NCBI GenBank assembly: GCA_051453625.1
Contig: JBOZIK010000001.1
Location: 195,418,882-195,482,881, forward strand
DNA from: Welwitschia mirabilis
Taxonomy: Eukaryota > Gnetophyta > Gnetopsida > Welwitschiales
Length of the DNA stretch: 64,000 bases
Direction: 5' to 3'
Shown here piece after piece: positions 21,441 to 32,102 of this stretch; the stretch's first letter is position 1, and each line of letters starts with the position of its first letter. A program made the translations under genes and the position numbers. Below the pieces are notes generated by a model. It searched no databases. It was given only the letters and a program-made list of their open reading frames with translations, and was not told where the DNA came from.

Positions 21441-22310
21441 CATTATATAAATTGATTTTAAAGGAGGAATTAATTAAGATGGTAAACTTGAATAACTTTC
21501 TTTCTTATTTTATTGTTGGAACATAAATTACGTGTTTTTTAGAGTGTTACATTTTATTTAGTAAGAGATTCATTGTCTTTTCTAATTTATTTTCTTAAGG
21601 AAAAGGAAAAGACAACATTTACCATTGAGATTGATTCTTAAAAGGATGAAAGGTATTTTGATTTTAATAAAAATTATTTAGAGGTGGATTGATATACTTC
21701 TTAAATGATATATTAGTGTGATAATTTTGGTTAAAGGCATGATATTTGAAAGAATAATGTTGTTGTAAAGCATTTTGAGCTACCTTGAAATTTTAACATA
21801 GTTTTATGTTATAATCNNNNNNNNNNNNNNNNNNNNNNNNNNNNNNNNNNNNNNNNNNNNNNNNNNNNNNNNNNNNNNNNNNNNNNNNNNNNNNNNNNNN
21901 NNNNNNNNNNNNNNNNTGAATTAGGAGCTGACTGAGATAGTAAACTTAGATTAGATTAGGAGTTGATCAAACTCAACTGACTTTCCTTTTTATTTTTTTA
22001 TTGTAATCCAAAGTTAAATGTTTGTTGCATTTTTCTAATTTAGTTTAATAAAAGTTCCATTATTTTTTATTATTTATTTTCATAAGTTGGAGGAAGAGGT
22101 AATAGTTTAGGTTGTTATTGAGATTAGTTATTGTAAAGATGAAAAGCATTTTAATTTTGATGAAAATTTTTGGGATGTGGATTACCAAATATGTTGAATT
22201 AAATAGTAGCATTATATTCTTGGTTAAAGGTATGAGATCTAAACAAATGATGTTATTGGAAAGCATTTTGAGCTACCTTGAAATTTTAACATAGTTTTAT
22301 GTTATAATCC
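21441..22310 (-). pseudogene. Gypsy G2 gag C-terminal region, duplicated around a gap
   Basis: Follows gag and precedes protease on the minus strand. No zinc knuckle is readable. About 21440-21816 is similar to 21917-22308 across a 100-N gap, sharing the GCTACCTTGAAATTTTAACA stretch. Divergence between these two copies looks higher than in other pairs. Open frames here on either strand are shadows. Confidence 0.55.
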
Positions 22311-23200
22311 TCTACTTGACATAACTCATAAAAAGTTGAAGTTGATAAAGTTTAAGTTGAATTTCATCTTAATTTTTCTTTTTCTAATTTAAGATTTTTA
22401 AGTGGGTATAGATAATTTTTATTTTTCTTAATAATTAATATTTTGACATATCTTTATTTAAAAAATCATTCTAGCTACTTTTATTTCTAACATAATCATT
22501 TTCAATATTTTACCACCTATGAGTTACTTCTACCATTTCTATGAATTCCTTCTAAGCTTCATTATGTTTACCATTAATTAATTCATCATTGGTTAATGTT
22601 TTAATATTTTCCTTATTTCTCTGTTTGATCCCTTTAATAAAAATTAAAATAATCTTAATACTTTAAATCTAAGATTGGGATTTTCAATAAGAAGATCTCT
22701 ATAACACTTGAAAGTTTTAGAGTAAGATTTAATAGCAATTTGTTTGAATCTACTAATGAGTTTTCTAATTTTGTTAAGACAAGTTGTAGGAAGAAATATT
22801 TTAATAAAAGCTTTTTAAAATTTTACAAGATTTAAAAGATATTCATTATTGTTTATAGGCCTAAGCTAATTTCTAGTCCTATCCTTTAAAATAAAAGGAA
22901 AAATTTCTAGTTTGGATATATGAAAATGATATTGAGATATAATCTTACATAGTAGATTAAATTCTTTAAGAAATTCAAAAGGATTCTTATTATCTAAACC
23001 ATGAAAAGTAGGAAAATTCTTAAGATTTTTTATAGAAATAGAAACATATAAAGTAAAAAATATAGAGGAAATGGCTTTATTTCTTTTAAAAAGTTGCTCA
23101 AAAGTAGGTTGAGGATTAGAATTTTGATCATTACTATTTTGAATGGATATTTAGAAATCAAGAATGTTTAAGGATTCCACAAGGCGGTTAAAATATTTGG
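22310..23200 (-). pseudogene. Gypsy G2 gag (Retrotrans_gag type)
   Basis: Structural protein of the particle. The minus strand of about 22920-22660 reads FPFILKDRTRN*LRPI, then NLVKF*KAFIKIFLPTTCLN and IRKLISRFKQIAIKSYSKTF, then CYRDLLIENPNL. This is the classic plant Gypsy gag core (L-K-D-x-A-x-x-W, F-x-x-K-F-F-P, I-x-x-F-x-Q, E-R-F-K-x-L-L). Two stops are visible. The first Trp of the core is a stop. The leader continues to about 23290. Confidence 0.82.
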
Positions 23201-23475
23201 AAGATTATAGTAAAAATGAATACTATGTAATATTTCTTAACCTTTTTTAATACAAATTTAAAACCTACTCATAGATGCATTTTGTGGAGGAGAAAGATGC
23301 ACAAAAAAAGAGGTAAATTTAGAATGCGTGCACATAGAACATTTGCTAAGGTAATTTAGTGCTTACATATTCATCAATGCATTTTAGTACAGAAAGTACA
23401 TGAAAAGAAAATAACTTCTATTAAGTATATGTCTATTTTAAAAATAAGTATAATATTTCACATAAAAATAATTGT
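23200..23475 (-). other. Gypsy G2 5' leader
   Basis: Homologous to 57050-57380 of G3, including ATGCACAAAAAAAGA and AGTGCTTACA landmarks. In G3 the primer-binding site follows at 57386-57404. Here homology breaks at about 23466-23480, so the primer site is deleted. Confidence 0.6.
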
Positions 23476-25074
23476 ATGTCTAGTTTAATGGAGGAGGAAA
23501 GAAGAGAGAAGAGGAATAGAACACATGATTCTATTAATATAGATTCACTAATCATGTAATATCAAAGAATTTTATGATAAGTATTAAACGTGTAATAATC
23601 CTATTCATACTAAATACCCAACATACTATTAGAAACCTAATCAAATCAAAAGGAACAAATGATGAAAATAAAAAACTCATATAAATATAAGAATAAAAAC
23701 ATAAGGAAAAATAAAAAATATTTGGTTTCAAACGCAATCATAGCCCTTTACATTAATCTTCAATTCAAATGCTTATAAGATTTAATGCCTTTTCCACCTC
23801 CTATACCACAAGATATTTGTCTAGCTAGTTATAGTAAGCTTTGTACTAATGGTGTGTAAGAGGGTGCATTGGTTGTGTGATCAAGTGATGCATGAACTAC
23901 TTGATCATAAGTCTAGAATCTATAACATACTACTTGGGGCATATTAAACCTAGACAATGTGGTTGGGGGCCATGGATACACCTAATGCAATGTGGTTAGA
24001 GTTGTGAATATACATAGAGGTTTCAAAAGAAAGTATCAAATAATTAGTTTTGTGCATGCATGTGCTTGGCTTAGCAATGCACGTATGCATATGTGCATGC
24101 ATGTGCTCAGCCTGATCATGTGTAGTTCACCACCCTGCAATGCCCTCTAAATAGATGGAAATAAGATAAATAGATATGAAAAATAGATTGTAAGAGGATA
24201 TGGGAGGATGAGAATGAAGGTATAATGTAATAATGGATAATATTAAAGAATAGATAAGGATTTCAAACATGATGTAAAGATAAGATCAACTTTAAAGAGA
24301 AGAAATGAGAGACATAAATGTGGTTGGAAGTCCTTCTAATGTAAATTGAAGAATAAAAATAACATAAAATGGATTTTATAGATTTCATATGGCTTAGATA
24401 TCCCATTTGATATTGATGAAGAGTTTATATAGATTCACTTGGATCAGTTTTAGGTGAGGTAAGTGCAACTTTTTCTTTTCTTACATGTAATTCATATTTT
24501 TAAAGGATGCTACTTCATCACTAAAATACATTAAGAAATGGTGTTGCAATATCACAGGTAGTTGCCATAGTATCTACCATAATTCCAAAAATGTGATTTA
24601 GCTTAATTATGATTCTTATAACTGGTATTATATGACATCATTAGATTTTACTCAAAAATAATAAGAAATGACTAAGTTATAGCTATTGGAATGTAAATTT
24701 CCAATCTAACAATGTTCTATTAGACTCTCATATTCTCTATGTCATGCATTTATTGCCAAAATATGTTACAATCATTATATCAGTAAGTAGATGAAATATG
24801 ATGATGGAAAAGGGATCATGAGTATTTTTTGAGAAAAATGAGTTAAAGCGATCCTCCATGCTTTACACATCCATCTTAGATTTCAACATCCTTATCATGC
24901 AAATCATGATTCACCTAGAAATGGATCAAAATGCATTATTTTATTCTATTAAACATCTGATGCTCTCATCACTAGAAAATACAAAAATACCTCTAAGTAC
25001 AATATTTTAACCCTAAAATAATAAAAACTTACAACTTTTAATACCTTATTCTATCAAAGTTATAGGCTTCATCA
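23475..25074 (-). repeat. Middle Gypsy LTR (shared by G3 3' end and G2 5' end), internally deleted
   Basis: Homologous to 59650-61085 and 9980-11270. It starts on the minus strand with TGATGAAGCC (ends at 25074), preceded by a polypurine tract. Relative to the outer LTRs it lacks roughly 2.2 kb, including the end that should carry CA and the primer site. The stretch 24055-24115 contains repeated CATGCATGTGC-like units, unlike surrounding sequence. It joins one internal region on each side, marking a tandem element array. Confidence 0.72.
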
Positions 25075-25087
25075 GATCCCCCAAGTT
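25075..25087 (-). other. Gypsy polypurine tract (AACTTGGGGGATC on the minus strand)
   Basis: Plus-strand GATCCCCCAAGTT reads as a purine-rich tract on the minus strand directly before the LTR start TGATGAAGCC. This is the position of the plus-strand cDNA primer in LTR retrotransposons. The same site before the G1 LTR is decayed by transitions. Confidence 0.6.
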
Positions 25088-26200
25088 GTCTCCTTGTATA
25101 TGTTCTATAAGTGATGATGATAAGAGGAATGAAGCCTACTACTGCTTTGGATGCTTGCCCACAAGATGTGGTATTAGACATATTATCAGAATACCAAATG
25201 ATATTCATCATTTCATCTAATGAGTATACTTTATAGACATCATATAATTTAAATTTTTTATTCATTATTTTAAAAAAATAAAGTAAAAATTTTATTGATT
25301 TTATTAATTTTCAAGTTCTAGACAAAAACATGAACACAAGCTAGAGAATATAAAGCACATCCAAAATATCACATCATAATATAGTGTTATAAAAATATAG
25401 TGAGTTACATTATTTTACACATAAAAAATATATAGTAATACACATAAAGAATGATCAATTATTACACACATATAAAATAGTGATAAAAATAAGGATATTC
25501 TAAAACCTAGGTAACAATTTCTTATACCTCCTAACTTAGATGGAAAATAGGATTTCGGGGTGAAAAATACATAACTTGTTTATAATTTATTAGAGGAAAA
25601 AACTTAAGAATAGAAATGAATTTTTTTTTCTATTGCTAAATTTTAAAAATAAATAATAGGAGGTCCTCCCTAAAGCTCATAGTCCTTCTAAATGTAATAC
25701 ATGAGATCCATAGATTTTCTTTTATCATTCAAAAGTTACTAATACTTTTGAGTTTTATTGAAATGACAAGTATCAGTAAATCTAGTTTTAATGATTCCAC
25801 TTGCTAAATATTTTATATCATTACATAGATAGGTCATTATGAATAAAATCAATCATGATAAGTTATTGTCAAAACTTCAAAGATGATATCTCATGAAAAG
25901 TCTTAAATTTTAAAATGCAAGATTAGTTTAGTTATTTGAAGATGTTTATAGAATGGAANNNNNNNNNNNNNNNNNNNNNNNNNNNNNNNNNNNNNNNNNN
26001 NNNNNNNNNNNNNNNNNNNNNNNNNNNNNNNNNNNNNNNNNNNNNNNNNNNNNNNNNNTCTATTAATAAATTTTAAAAGCAAATAGGAGTAGGTCCTCCC
26101 TAAAGCTCATAGTCCTTCTAAATGTGATACATGAGATCCATAGATTTTCTTTTATCATTCAAAAGTTACAAATACTTTTGAGTTTTATTGAAATGAAAAG
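25088..26200 (-). pseudogene. Gypsy G3 3' end (integrase tail and 3' region), duplicated around a gap
   Basis: Homologous to 11770-12620 (G1) and 15621-15850 (G2). About 25640-25958 repeats at 26059-26400 across a 100-N gap, and both copies run through the Gypsy/Sirevirus junction. The second copy carries AAAAG before the Sirevirus LTR and the first ACAAG. Only AAAAG matches the far side (41838-41842), so the second copy is the contiguous one. Confidence 0.68.
26196..26200. repeat. Left target-site duplication AAAAG of the Sirevirus-like element
   Basis: AAAAG directly precedes the element start at 26201 and recurs directly after its end at 41838-41842. Joining the outer sides restores Gypsy sequence collinear with 15830-15870, so these five bases are a true target-site duplication. 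Confidence 0.78.
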
Positions 26201-27642
26201 TATCAGTAAATCTAGTTTTGATGATTTCACTTGCTAAATATTTTATATCATTGCACAGATAGGTCATTACGAAGAAAATCGATCATGATAAGTTATTGTC
26301 AGAACTTTAAAGATGATATCTCATGAAAAGGCTTAGATTTTGAAATGCAAGATTAGTTTAGTTATTTGAAGATGTTTATAGAATGGAATACATTTATGGT
26401 GAAAACATCTATAACTTAAAGATGTCTCTGATGTACTACCTTTCAAGTCATAAGTTAAATATGACTATCTCATCAAAGACGACAATGTTAAAAATTGAAC
26501 TTAACACAGATAAATACATCTACGTGTTTGAAGACGTCTATACTTAACTAAAATAGGTAATAAAGTTGTTTTATTACTTGAATAATATTTCACATTTTAG
26601 GTGAGCTATCAAATTTTACATCATGAATTCATGATCACAGCCAAAGATTATATAGATCAATTTTTGTTAAATTTTGGGCAAGTCCACTGAAGATGTCTCC
26701 TAGGTGAAGATGTCTGATTGCTAGTAGATGTCCAAAATTTTGAAGATGTCTTAGATTAAAATTCATATCAATTAAAAAGGAAGATGCATGTCTAACTCTT
26801 AGGCATTTCTATCCATTGCATAATGATTTCAAAGTTTAAATGGCTACTATTTAAGATTAAACAACTAGCTTCTCGTCAAAGGTATAAAGGCACGATGTCA
26901 TGGACAAATTGATACTTTTAAAAAACACGATAAACAAATCTAGTACAAAGAAAACAAATGCATGAATGATTGAAACTACTCATGAAAGATTAAAGATATC
27001 ATTTGACAAGGATCTTACAGTGTCTACGTCATCTGTTCTTGGATCCTATATTATTACATCATTCATTTGTACTCATGATGATAATGATAACAAGGAACTC
27101 AAGTCTTCTTCAAAGCTACATCATTCAGGCTTGTTATTATATTGTACTTATTATTTCTTACATTATTGAACTATCTTATTTCTGAATATTATTGTAAGTC
27201 CATTATTGTATATTCAAACTCATTATAAGGCAATCCTTATAGGGGTGTGCATCAAGGTTGTGCTTGTGAGTACTTACCTTATTGTAAGGTTTATGATATG
27301 CTAGAAAACCATTACTTTTCTAAGGGAAAGAGAGAGTTATCTTGCGAGGAATCTCTCATTATTGTAAGATTAGTGGTATTCCAAAAAACCACTATTTCCT
27401 AAGGAAAAGACNNNNNNNNNNNNTAAGGTTGATGGTACCAGAAAACTACTAGTTCTTGTAGGTCAAGATTATCCACAAGTATGTGAGAAAGCTACCATCT
27501 GTGTGTGTGGATGTACCTAGGTTAGGAAACCATGTTGTCTTAGTAAGGAATTTATTATTGTACTTTTTCATTTTATTATTAGTTAAAATTTTCATTTGGT
27601 AGCACTCATTCATCCCTCCCCTTTTAAGTGTAATAATTATCA
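26201..27642 (+). repeat. 5' LTR of the Sirevirus-like element
   Basis: It begins TATCAGTAAATCTAG (TG changed to TA; the 3' LTR begins TGTTGTTAAATCTAG) and ends ATTATCA two bases before the primer site. Homologous to 40340-41837 along its length, including the AGATGTCT-like motif array (about 26370-26760) and the CTCATTCATCCCTCCCCTTT end. Promoter and polyadenylation signals would lie here but I cannot place them. A 12-N run is at 27412-27423. Open frames at 26966-27185 are non-coding. Confidence 0.78.
26370..26760. promoter_or_regulatory. Array of degenerate AGACGTCT palindromes in the 5' LTR
   Basis: Repeated variants of AGACGTCT: GAAGACGTCTATAC, AAAGATGTCTCTGA, GAAGATGTCTGATT, GAAGATGTCTTAGA, AAAGACGACAATG and others. 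The core GACGTC is palindromic; most copies differ by CG to TG or CA, as expected after CpG deamination. The same array is in the 3' LTR and downstream of pol. Sirevirus LTRs are known for palindromic motif arrays, probably regulatory, but a role here is inference. Confidence 0.55.
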
Positions 27643-27644
27643 AG

Positions 27645-27656
27645 TGGTATCAGAGC
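27645..27656 (+). other. Intact tRNA-iMet primer-binding site TGGTATCAGAGC
   Basis: Exact match to the plant initiator tRNA-Met complementary sequence, two bases after the LTR end. A second intact copy is at 27987-27998, in the gap-flanking duplicate (27470-27710 versus 27811-28050). It fixes the 5' LTR boundary and the plus-strand orientation. Confidence 0.85.
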
Positions 27657-27986
27657 AAGTACTCATAAAAAGGAATAACTTTTTTAAGTGAACAATAGAA
27701 GGGGTGCCATNNNNNNNNNNNNNNNNNNNNNNNNNNNNNNNNNNNNNNNNNNNNNNNNNNNNNNNNNNNNNNNNNNNNNNNNNNNNNNNNNNNNNNNNNN
27801 NNNNNNNNNNGAATATCCACAAGTGTGTGAGAAAGCTACCATCTATGTGTGGATGTACCTAGGTTGGAAAACCATGTTGTCTTAGTAAGGAATTTATTAT
27901 TGTGCTTTTTCATTTTGTTATTAGTTAAAATTTTCATTTGGTAGCACTCATTCACCCCTCCCCTTTTAAGTGCAATAATTCTCAAA

Positions 27987-27998
27987 TGGTATCAGAGC
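27987..27998 (+). other. tRNA-iMet primer-binding site, duplicate copy
   Basis: TGGTATCAGAGC, intact, preceded by the LTR end ATTCTCAAA. The copy lies after a 100-N gap (27711-27810) whose flanks are nearly the same, so it is probably the same locus assembled twice. This copy continues into the gag start. Confidence 0.8.
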
Positions 27999-27999
27999 A

Positions 28000-28468
28000 A
28001 GTACTTATTAAAAAGAATAACTTTATTGAGTGAACAATAGAAGGGGTGCCATTTGTTAAACCTCCGCTCTTCAATTAAACAAACTACACCTATTGGAAAA
28101 TGAGGAGATGTATGTTCTAATAGTTTTATGAGTTTTACATTTAGCAAAACAAAAAAGAAGAATATATAAAATCTAGAAAAACTATAAAAGATATAACAGA
28201 GGTAAAAATATTTGATAATGAAGCACATCCTTCTTTCATGGCCCTTATGCATTCTCAAGAAGAAAAAGATGAGATGAAAAAAGAAGACAAATTAGAAAGT
28301 AAAGATGATATAGGTATGAATCTTCAAGAAAGATATGATCTAATTTTTGAAAACTTGTTAAATTGCAAAAGGTATGTATTAAGATGAAAACTTACTTCAT
28401 ACTAATGAAAAATCTTATGAATAAGAAAAGAATATTTGCAATAAATTATTTTCTAAAAACTCAGCTCT
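28000..28468 (+). pseudogene. Sirevirus-like gag, first fragment
   Basis: After the primer site the sequence encodes a GVPFVKPPLF-like start followed by TNYTYW-like residues and then an acidic EEKDEM segment (about 28255). The same arrangement is at 29460-29830. It ends at a 100-N gap (28469-28568) beyond which LTR sequence begins. No UBN2 domain or zinc knuckle is present. Confidence 0.55.
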
Positions 28469-28568
28469 NNNNNNNNNNNNNNNNNNNNNNNNNNNNNNNN
28501 NNNNNNNNNNNNNNNNNNNNNNNNNNNNNNNNNNNNNNNNNNNNNNNNNNNNNNNNNNNNNNNNNNNN

Positions 28569-29412
28569 TTACAAAATTAAATGATTAACTTTCAAGCTCA
28601 AACAGATAGATCCTCTTCATTCATATAAAATCTCAATGTCATAAAACAAATGACATATCTTGATACCTCAACAAAAACAAAGATTTTACATCTCTTGGCG
28701 CTTAACAATTAGATCAAATATATAAAACAAATGCATGGGTGAAAGTAACTTCTCATAAAGAATCAAAGGCATCATTTGTAAAGGAGTTTGTATTTCTTTC
28801 ATCATTCTCTCTTAGATCCTACATCATCTTATCCTTCATTTTCACTCATGACAATGACAATAAGAATTTCAAATCTTTATCAAAGCTTCATTTTTCAAGC
28901 TTATTATTATATTTTATTTATAGTTCTACATTGTTGTACTAGCTTAATATTGAGTATTATTATAAGGTTATTACTGGATTAAACTCATTACAAGGTAACT
29001 CTTGTATGAGTGTGCATTTGAGGTAGTGATTGTAAGAACTTGGCCCAAAAAACCATTATTTCCTTGTGAGAAAGAGAGTGTTGTCTTGTGAGAAGACTCT
29101 TACTTGATGTAAGGTTTATGGTACACCTGTGAAAACCACCATTTCCTTGCAAGGAAGAAAGTGCTTCCTTACAAGAAGAGTTTTACTTATTGTAATATTG
29201 GTAATATACTAAAAAATACTTTTTTCTTATAGGTTAAGAATATCTTGAGGTATTAGAGGAAGCTCTCATTTATGTGTAGACATACCCAATTTAGTAAACC
29301 ATGTTATCCTAGTAAGGTGTATTTATTGTGCTTTCGTTCATTTATATTATTGATTTAAAGTTTAGTTGGTAAAACTTATTTACTTTTCCTCTTTGAGTTC
29401 AACAATTATCAA
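28569..29412 (+). repeat. Internal partial LTR of the Sirevirus family
   Basis: Homologous to the 3' part of the 5' LTR (from about 26830) and of the 3' LTR (from about 41000), but more diverged. It ends TTATCA two bases before a decayed primer site. Its upstream end is lost in the gap. It shows that two related elements or a tandem copy were joined. Open frames at 28739-28982 are LTR shadows. Confidence 0.65.
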
Positions 29413-29414
29413 GT

Positions 29415-29426
29415 GGTATTAGAGTG
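29415..29426 (+). other. Decayed tRNA-iMet primer-binding site TGGTATTAGAGT
   Basis: Differs from TGGTATCAGAGC at two positions, both C to T. It follows the internal LTR end by two bases. Confidence 0.65.
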
Positions 29427-29439
29427 AGTACTCACAAAA

Positions 29440-30260
29440 AGAAGTGACTTGTTTAAGTGGACAATGAAAGGGATGCCATCTGTTAAATCTCCACTCTTCA
29501 GATGAACAAACTATACTTATTAAAAGATAATGATATGGATGTTCTTATAGTCTTATGACTTTTAGATTCGAAGAAAAAAAGATGAAGGATATGCAGAAAC
29601 TACAAGAGGGATAAAAACATCTAATGATGAAGTTCATTCTTATTTTATGTTCATTGTACATTTACAAGAAGAAAAAGATGAGATAATAGAACAAGATGAA
29701 TTATAAAGTGAAGATAACATAGGTTCAGATCTTCAAAAAAGGTAAAATATAATTTTTAAAGTGTTTGTTAAAGTAGAAAAGTGGGTATGTGTTAAGATGA
29801 AAAAGTTACTTCATACTTGTGAAGAATCTTATAAAAAAGAAAAGAATGTTAGCAAGAAATTACCTTCAAAAAACTCAGCTTTTAAAGCTGAGGTTAGTAG
29901 ACTAGCATGTGAATTAAAGCATGTACGAGAGAAACTATCAAATTCAAAGAAAATCAATAATAAATTCATCCAAGAAAAGGAGACATTAAATATCATGCTT
30001 AAGCAATGTAGAAGTTTAAATGACAAGAGTGTCTTGAAATATAATAAGGCCCTAACTAGCACTTTAACCTCTTTGATTTAACAAATGGAAGTATAAGTTA
30101 AGGTATGAACATTTAATATTTATAAACAATATTATCTATTATTACTATCATAATAGAGGTTATTATCAATATAAGTTCCCAATGAAATTCAAAAACACAT
30201 ATTATATCAATAATGCCAAGAGGCCTAGTAGAATGGTACAACATTTTATTTAGAGTAAAC
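29440..30260 (+). pseudogene. Sirevirus-like gag, second copy, internally deleted
   Basis: The start (about 29466-29560) reads GMPSVKSPLFR*TNYTY*K, matching the N-terminus of Copia gag (P-P-x-F-x-G-x-N-Y-x-x-W). It then jumps to an acidic region and the open frame 29761-30081, a 106-residue charged, coiled-coil-like segment containing ELKHVREKLSNSKKINNKF, typical of the Sirevirus gag C-terminus. The central UBN2 domain is missing and no zinc knuckle is readable. The long minus-strand frame 30062-29829 is a shadow of this one. Confidence 0.65.
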
Positions 30261-30299
30261 AAAGAAAAATATAGTTACTAAAATTAAAACTAGTACTTT

Positions 30300-30640
30300 T
30301 AGCTCAAATAGCACTTGGAGCAATGAAGCACACTTGGTGTATTGACAATGAATGCTTAGGACACATGACTAGAGATAAATATAGCTTCACCACTTTAGTG
30401 GAACAAGATAAATGAGTCATAACCTATAAAGATAACATAGAAGACCAATCAAAGGTATTGGTACCATTGAAGGAGGTAATATACTAAAGGTAAAGGATGT
30501 ATTTTTGTATAAGGTTTTCAACACAATCTTTTGAGTGTAAGTTAAATTTGTAATGAAAATTTTTCTATTACATTTATAAAAGATGATTATGTTATTAGAG
30601 AGAAAAATTTTATCAAAGTATTATTTGCTAGTGTAAGGAA
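30300..30640 (+). pseudogene. Sirevirus-like aspartic protease remnant
   Basis: Plus-strand 30335-30379 reads WCIDNECLGHMTRDK, aligning with the Copia W-x-x-D-S-G-C-S-x-H-M-T-G-D block; the D-S-G triad is D-N-E here. Later a DVFLYKVFNTIF-like segment (about 30500-30535) matches the DVLLVxGLxxNLLS block, with frameshifts. Inactive. Confidence 0.75.
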
Positions 30641-31466
30641 GTCAAATGTTTATATTATCACCTTGAAATATATTTCTAATAATGGAATCAAGTGTTTATT
30701 AAACAAAATAGATGAAGCAGAGCTATGACATAAGAAGCTTAGACATGTGAACACAGATCTCCTTAAAATATTATCTATAAAGAAAATGATAAGAATACTT
30801 TTCAAGTTTAAAAGCAATGATAATCAAATCTCTGAAGTAACCAGAAAGGAAGGCAAACAAAGGTAAAATTCGATAAGAAAAATACTATCTCAACTAAATG
30901 TCTATTAGATCTCTTACATTTAGACATTTTTGGACCTTCATCTATAGAAATCTTAAATAAGAAAAGGTATTATTTAACAATTGTAGATGATTTTTCTCAA
31001 TTTACATGGGTAGCTTTTCTTGCACATAAGGATGAGAAATTTAATGCTTTTTTAAAGTTGTGCATCAGGTTACAAAACTTCAAGGGATACATGATCAAAA
31101 TAATAAGAAGTGATAATAGCACAAAATTTAAAAATGTAAGGTTTAGATAGTTCTATGAATAATTTAGCATTCTACATCAATTCTCTACTTGAAGAAATCC
31201 CCAACAAAATGAAGTGGCTAAAATAAAGAAGAAGGTATTCAATGTAATAGCTAGAACAATGGTGCATGACAAAAAGATATCATATCATTTTTAGGCAAAA
31301 GTAATCAACATAGCTTATTACATTTCAAATAGAATTTTAATAAGAATATTTACTTGTAAGATTCCATATGAGTTATGGTCTAGTATCAAACCTTCTGTAA
31401 ATTACTTTCACATATTTGAATCAAAGTGCTTTATTTTGAATGACGAGGATAATTTAAGGAAGTTTG
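30640..31466 (+). pseudogene. Sirevirus-like integrase
   Basis: HKKLRHVNTDLLKILSIKKM (about 30728-30790) is the gag-pre-integrase block. LDLLHLDIFGPSS (from about 30904) and IVDDFSQFTWVAF carry the first catalytic Asp. IRSDNSTKF (about 31107-31133) has the second Asp. NEVAKIKKK (about 31207-31232) is the third block, with the catalytic Glu changed to Lys. IPYELWSSIKPSVNYFHIFE follows. A lengthy clean stretch (about 30900-31140) is still open. The end is repeated after a 100-N gap. Confidence 0.85.
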
Positions 31467-31566
31467 NNNNNNNNNNNNNNNNNNNNNNNNNNNNNNNNNN
31501 NNNNNNNNNNNNNNNNNNNNNNNNNNNNNNNNNNNNNNNNNNNNNNNNNNNNNNNNNNNNNNNNNN

Positions 31567-32102
31567 ACCATATCATTTTTAGGCAAAATCAATCAACACA
31601 ACTTATTACATTTTAAATATAATTTTAATAAGAAGATTTACTTCTAAGATTTCATATGAGTTATGGTCAAGTAACAAACCTTCTGTAAATTACTTTCACA
31701 TATTTGAATCAAAGTACTTTATTTTGAATGACAAGGATAATTTAAGAAATTTTGATTCTAAAGTCGATGAAGGGATTTTTCTAGGATATCCTATTTTCAA
31801 TAAGGCTTATAGGGTGTATAATAATAGAATCCATGTAGTTGAAAAATCTATAAATGTTAAAATAAGTGATATCAATTTAACTTCTATAAATATGGAAGAT
31901 GATTATACCCCTTTACAGATTGATCAATCTTCTAACCATCTATAAATTTAATCAAATAGTGAGGAGAAAAAGAAAAGAAATAGAAAAGGAAAATCCTTCA
32001 ATCATGATTAAATTGAAGAAGAGTCACTCTATTAGAAATATTATAGGTAATCAATATGGAGGCATTCAAAGTAGAAGACATACTAAAGAATTTTTTGTGT
32101 AA
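31567..32102 (+). pseudogene. Sirevirus-like integrase-RT linker
   Basis: 31567-31760 repeats 31270-31466. The open frame 31724-31945 reads DEGIFLGYPIFNKAYRVYNN and continues VVEKSINVKISD, the linker seen in SIRE-type pol (DEGxFLGYSxxSKAYRVxN). A charged, low-complexity part follows to 32102. Confidence 0.75.

Noticed and set aside
24050-24120. CATGCATGTGC-like repeats as a protein-binding operator
   Set aside because: A simple local repeat in the middle Gypsy LTR only; no counterpart in the other LTRs at the same place, so no basis for a function.
26966-27185. Short open frames recurring at 26966, 28739 and 41075
   Set aside because: They recur because the LTR recurs; they lie within LTRs and are not conserved as protein.
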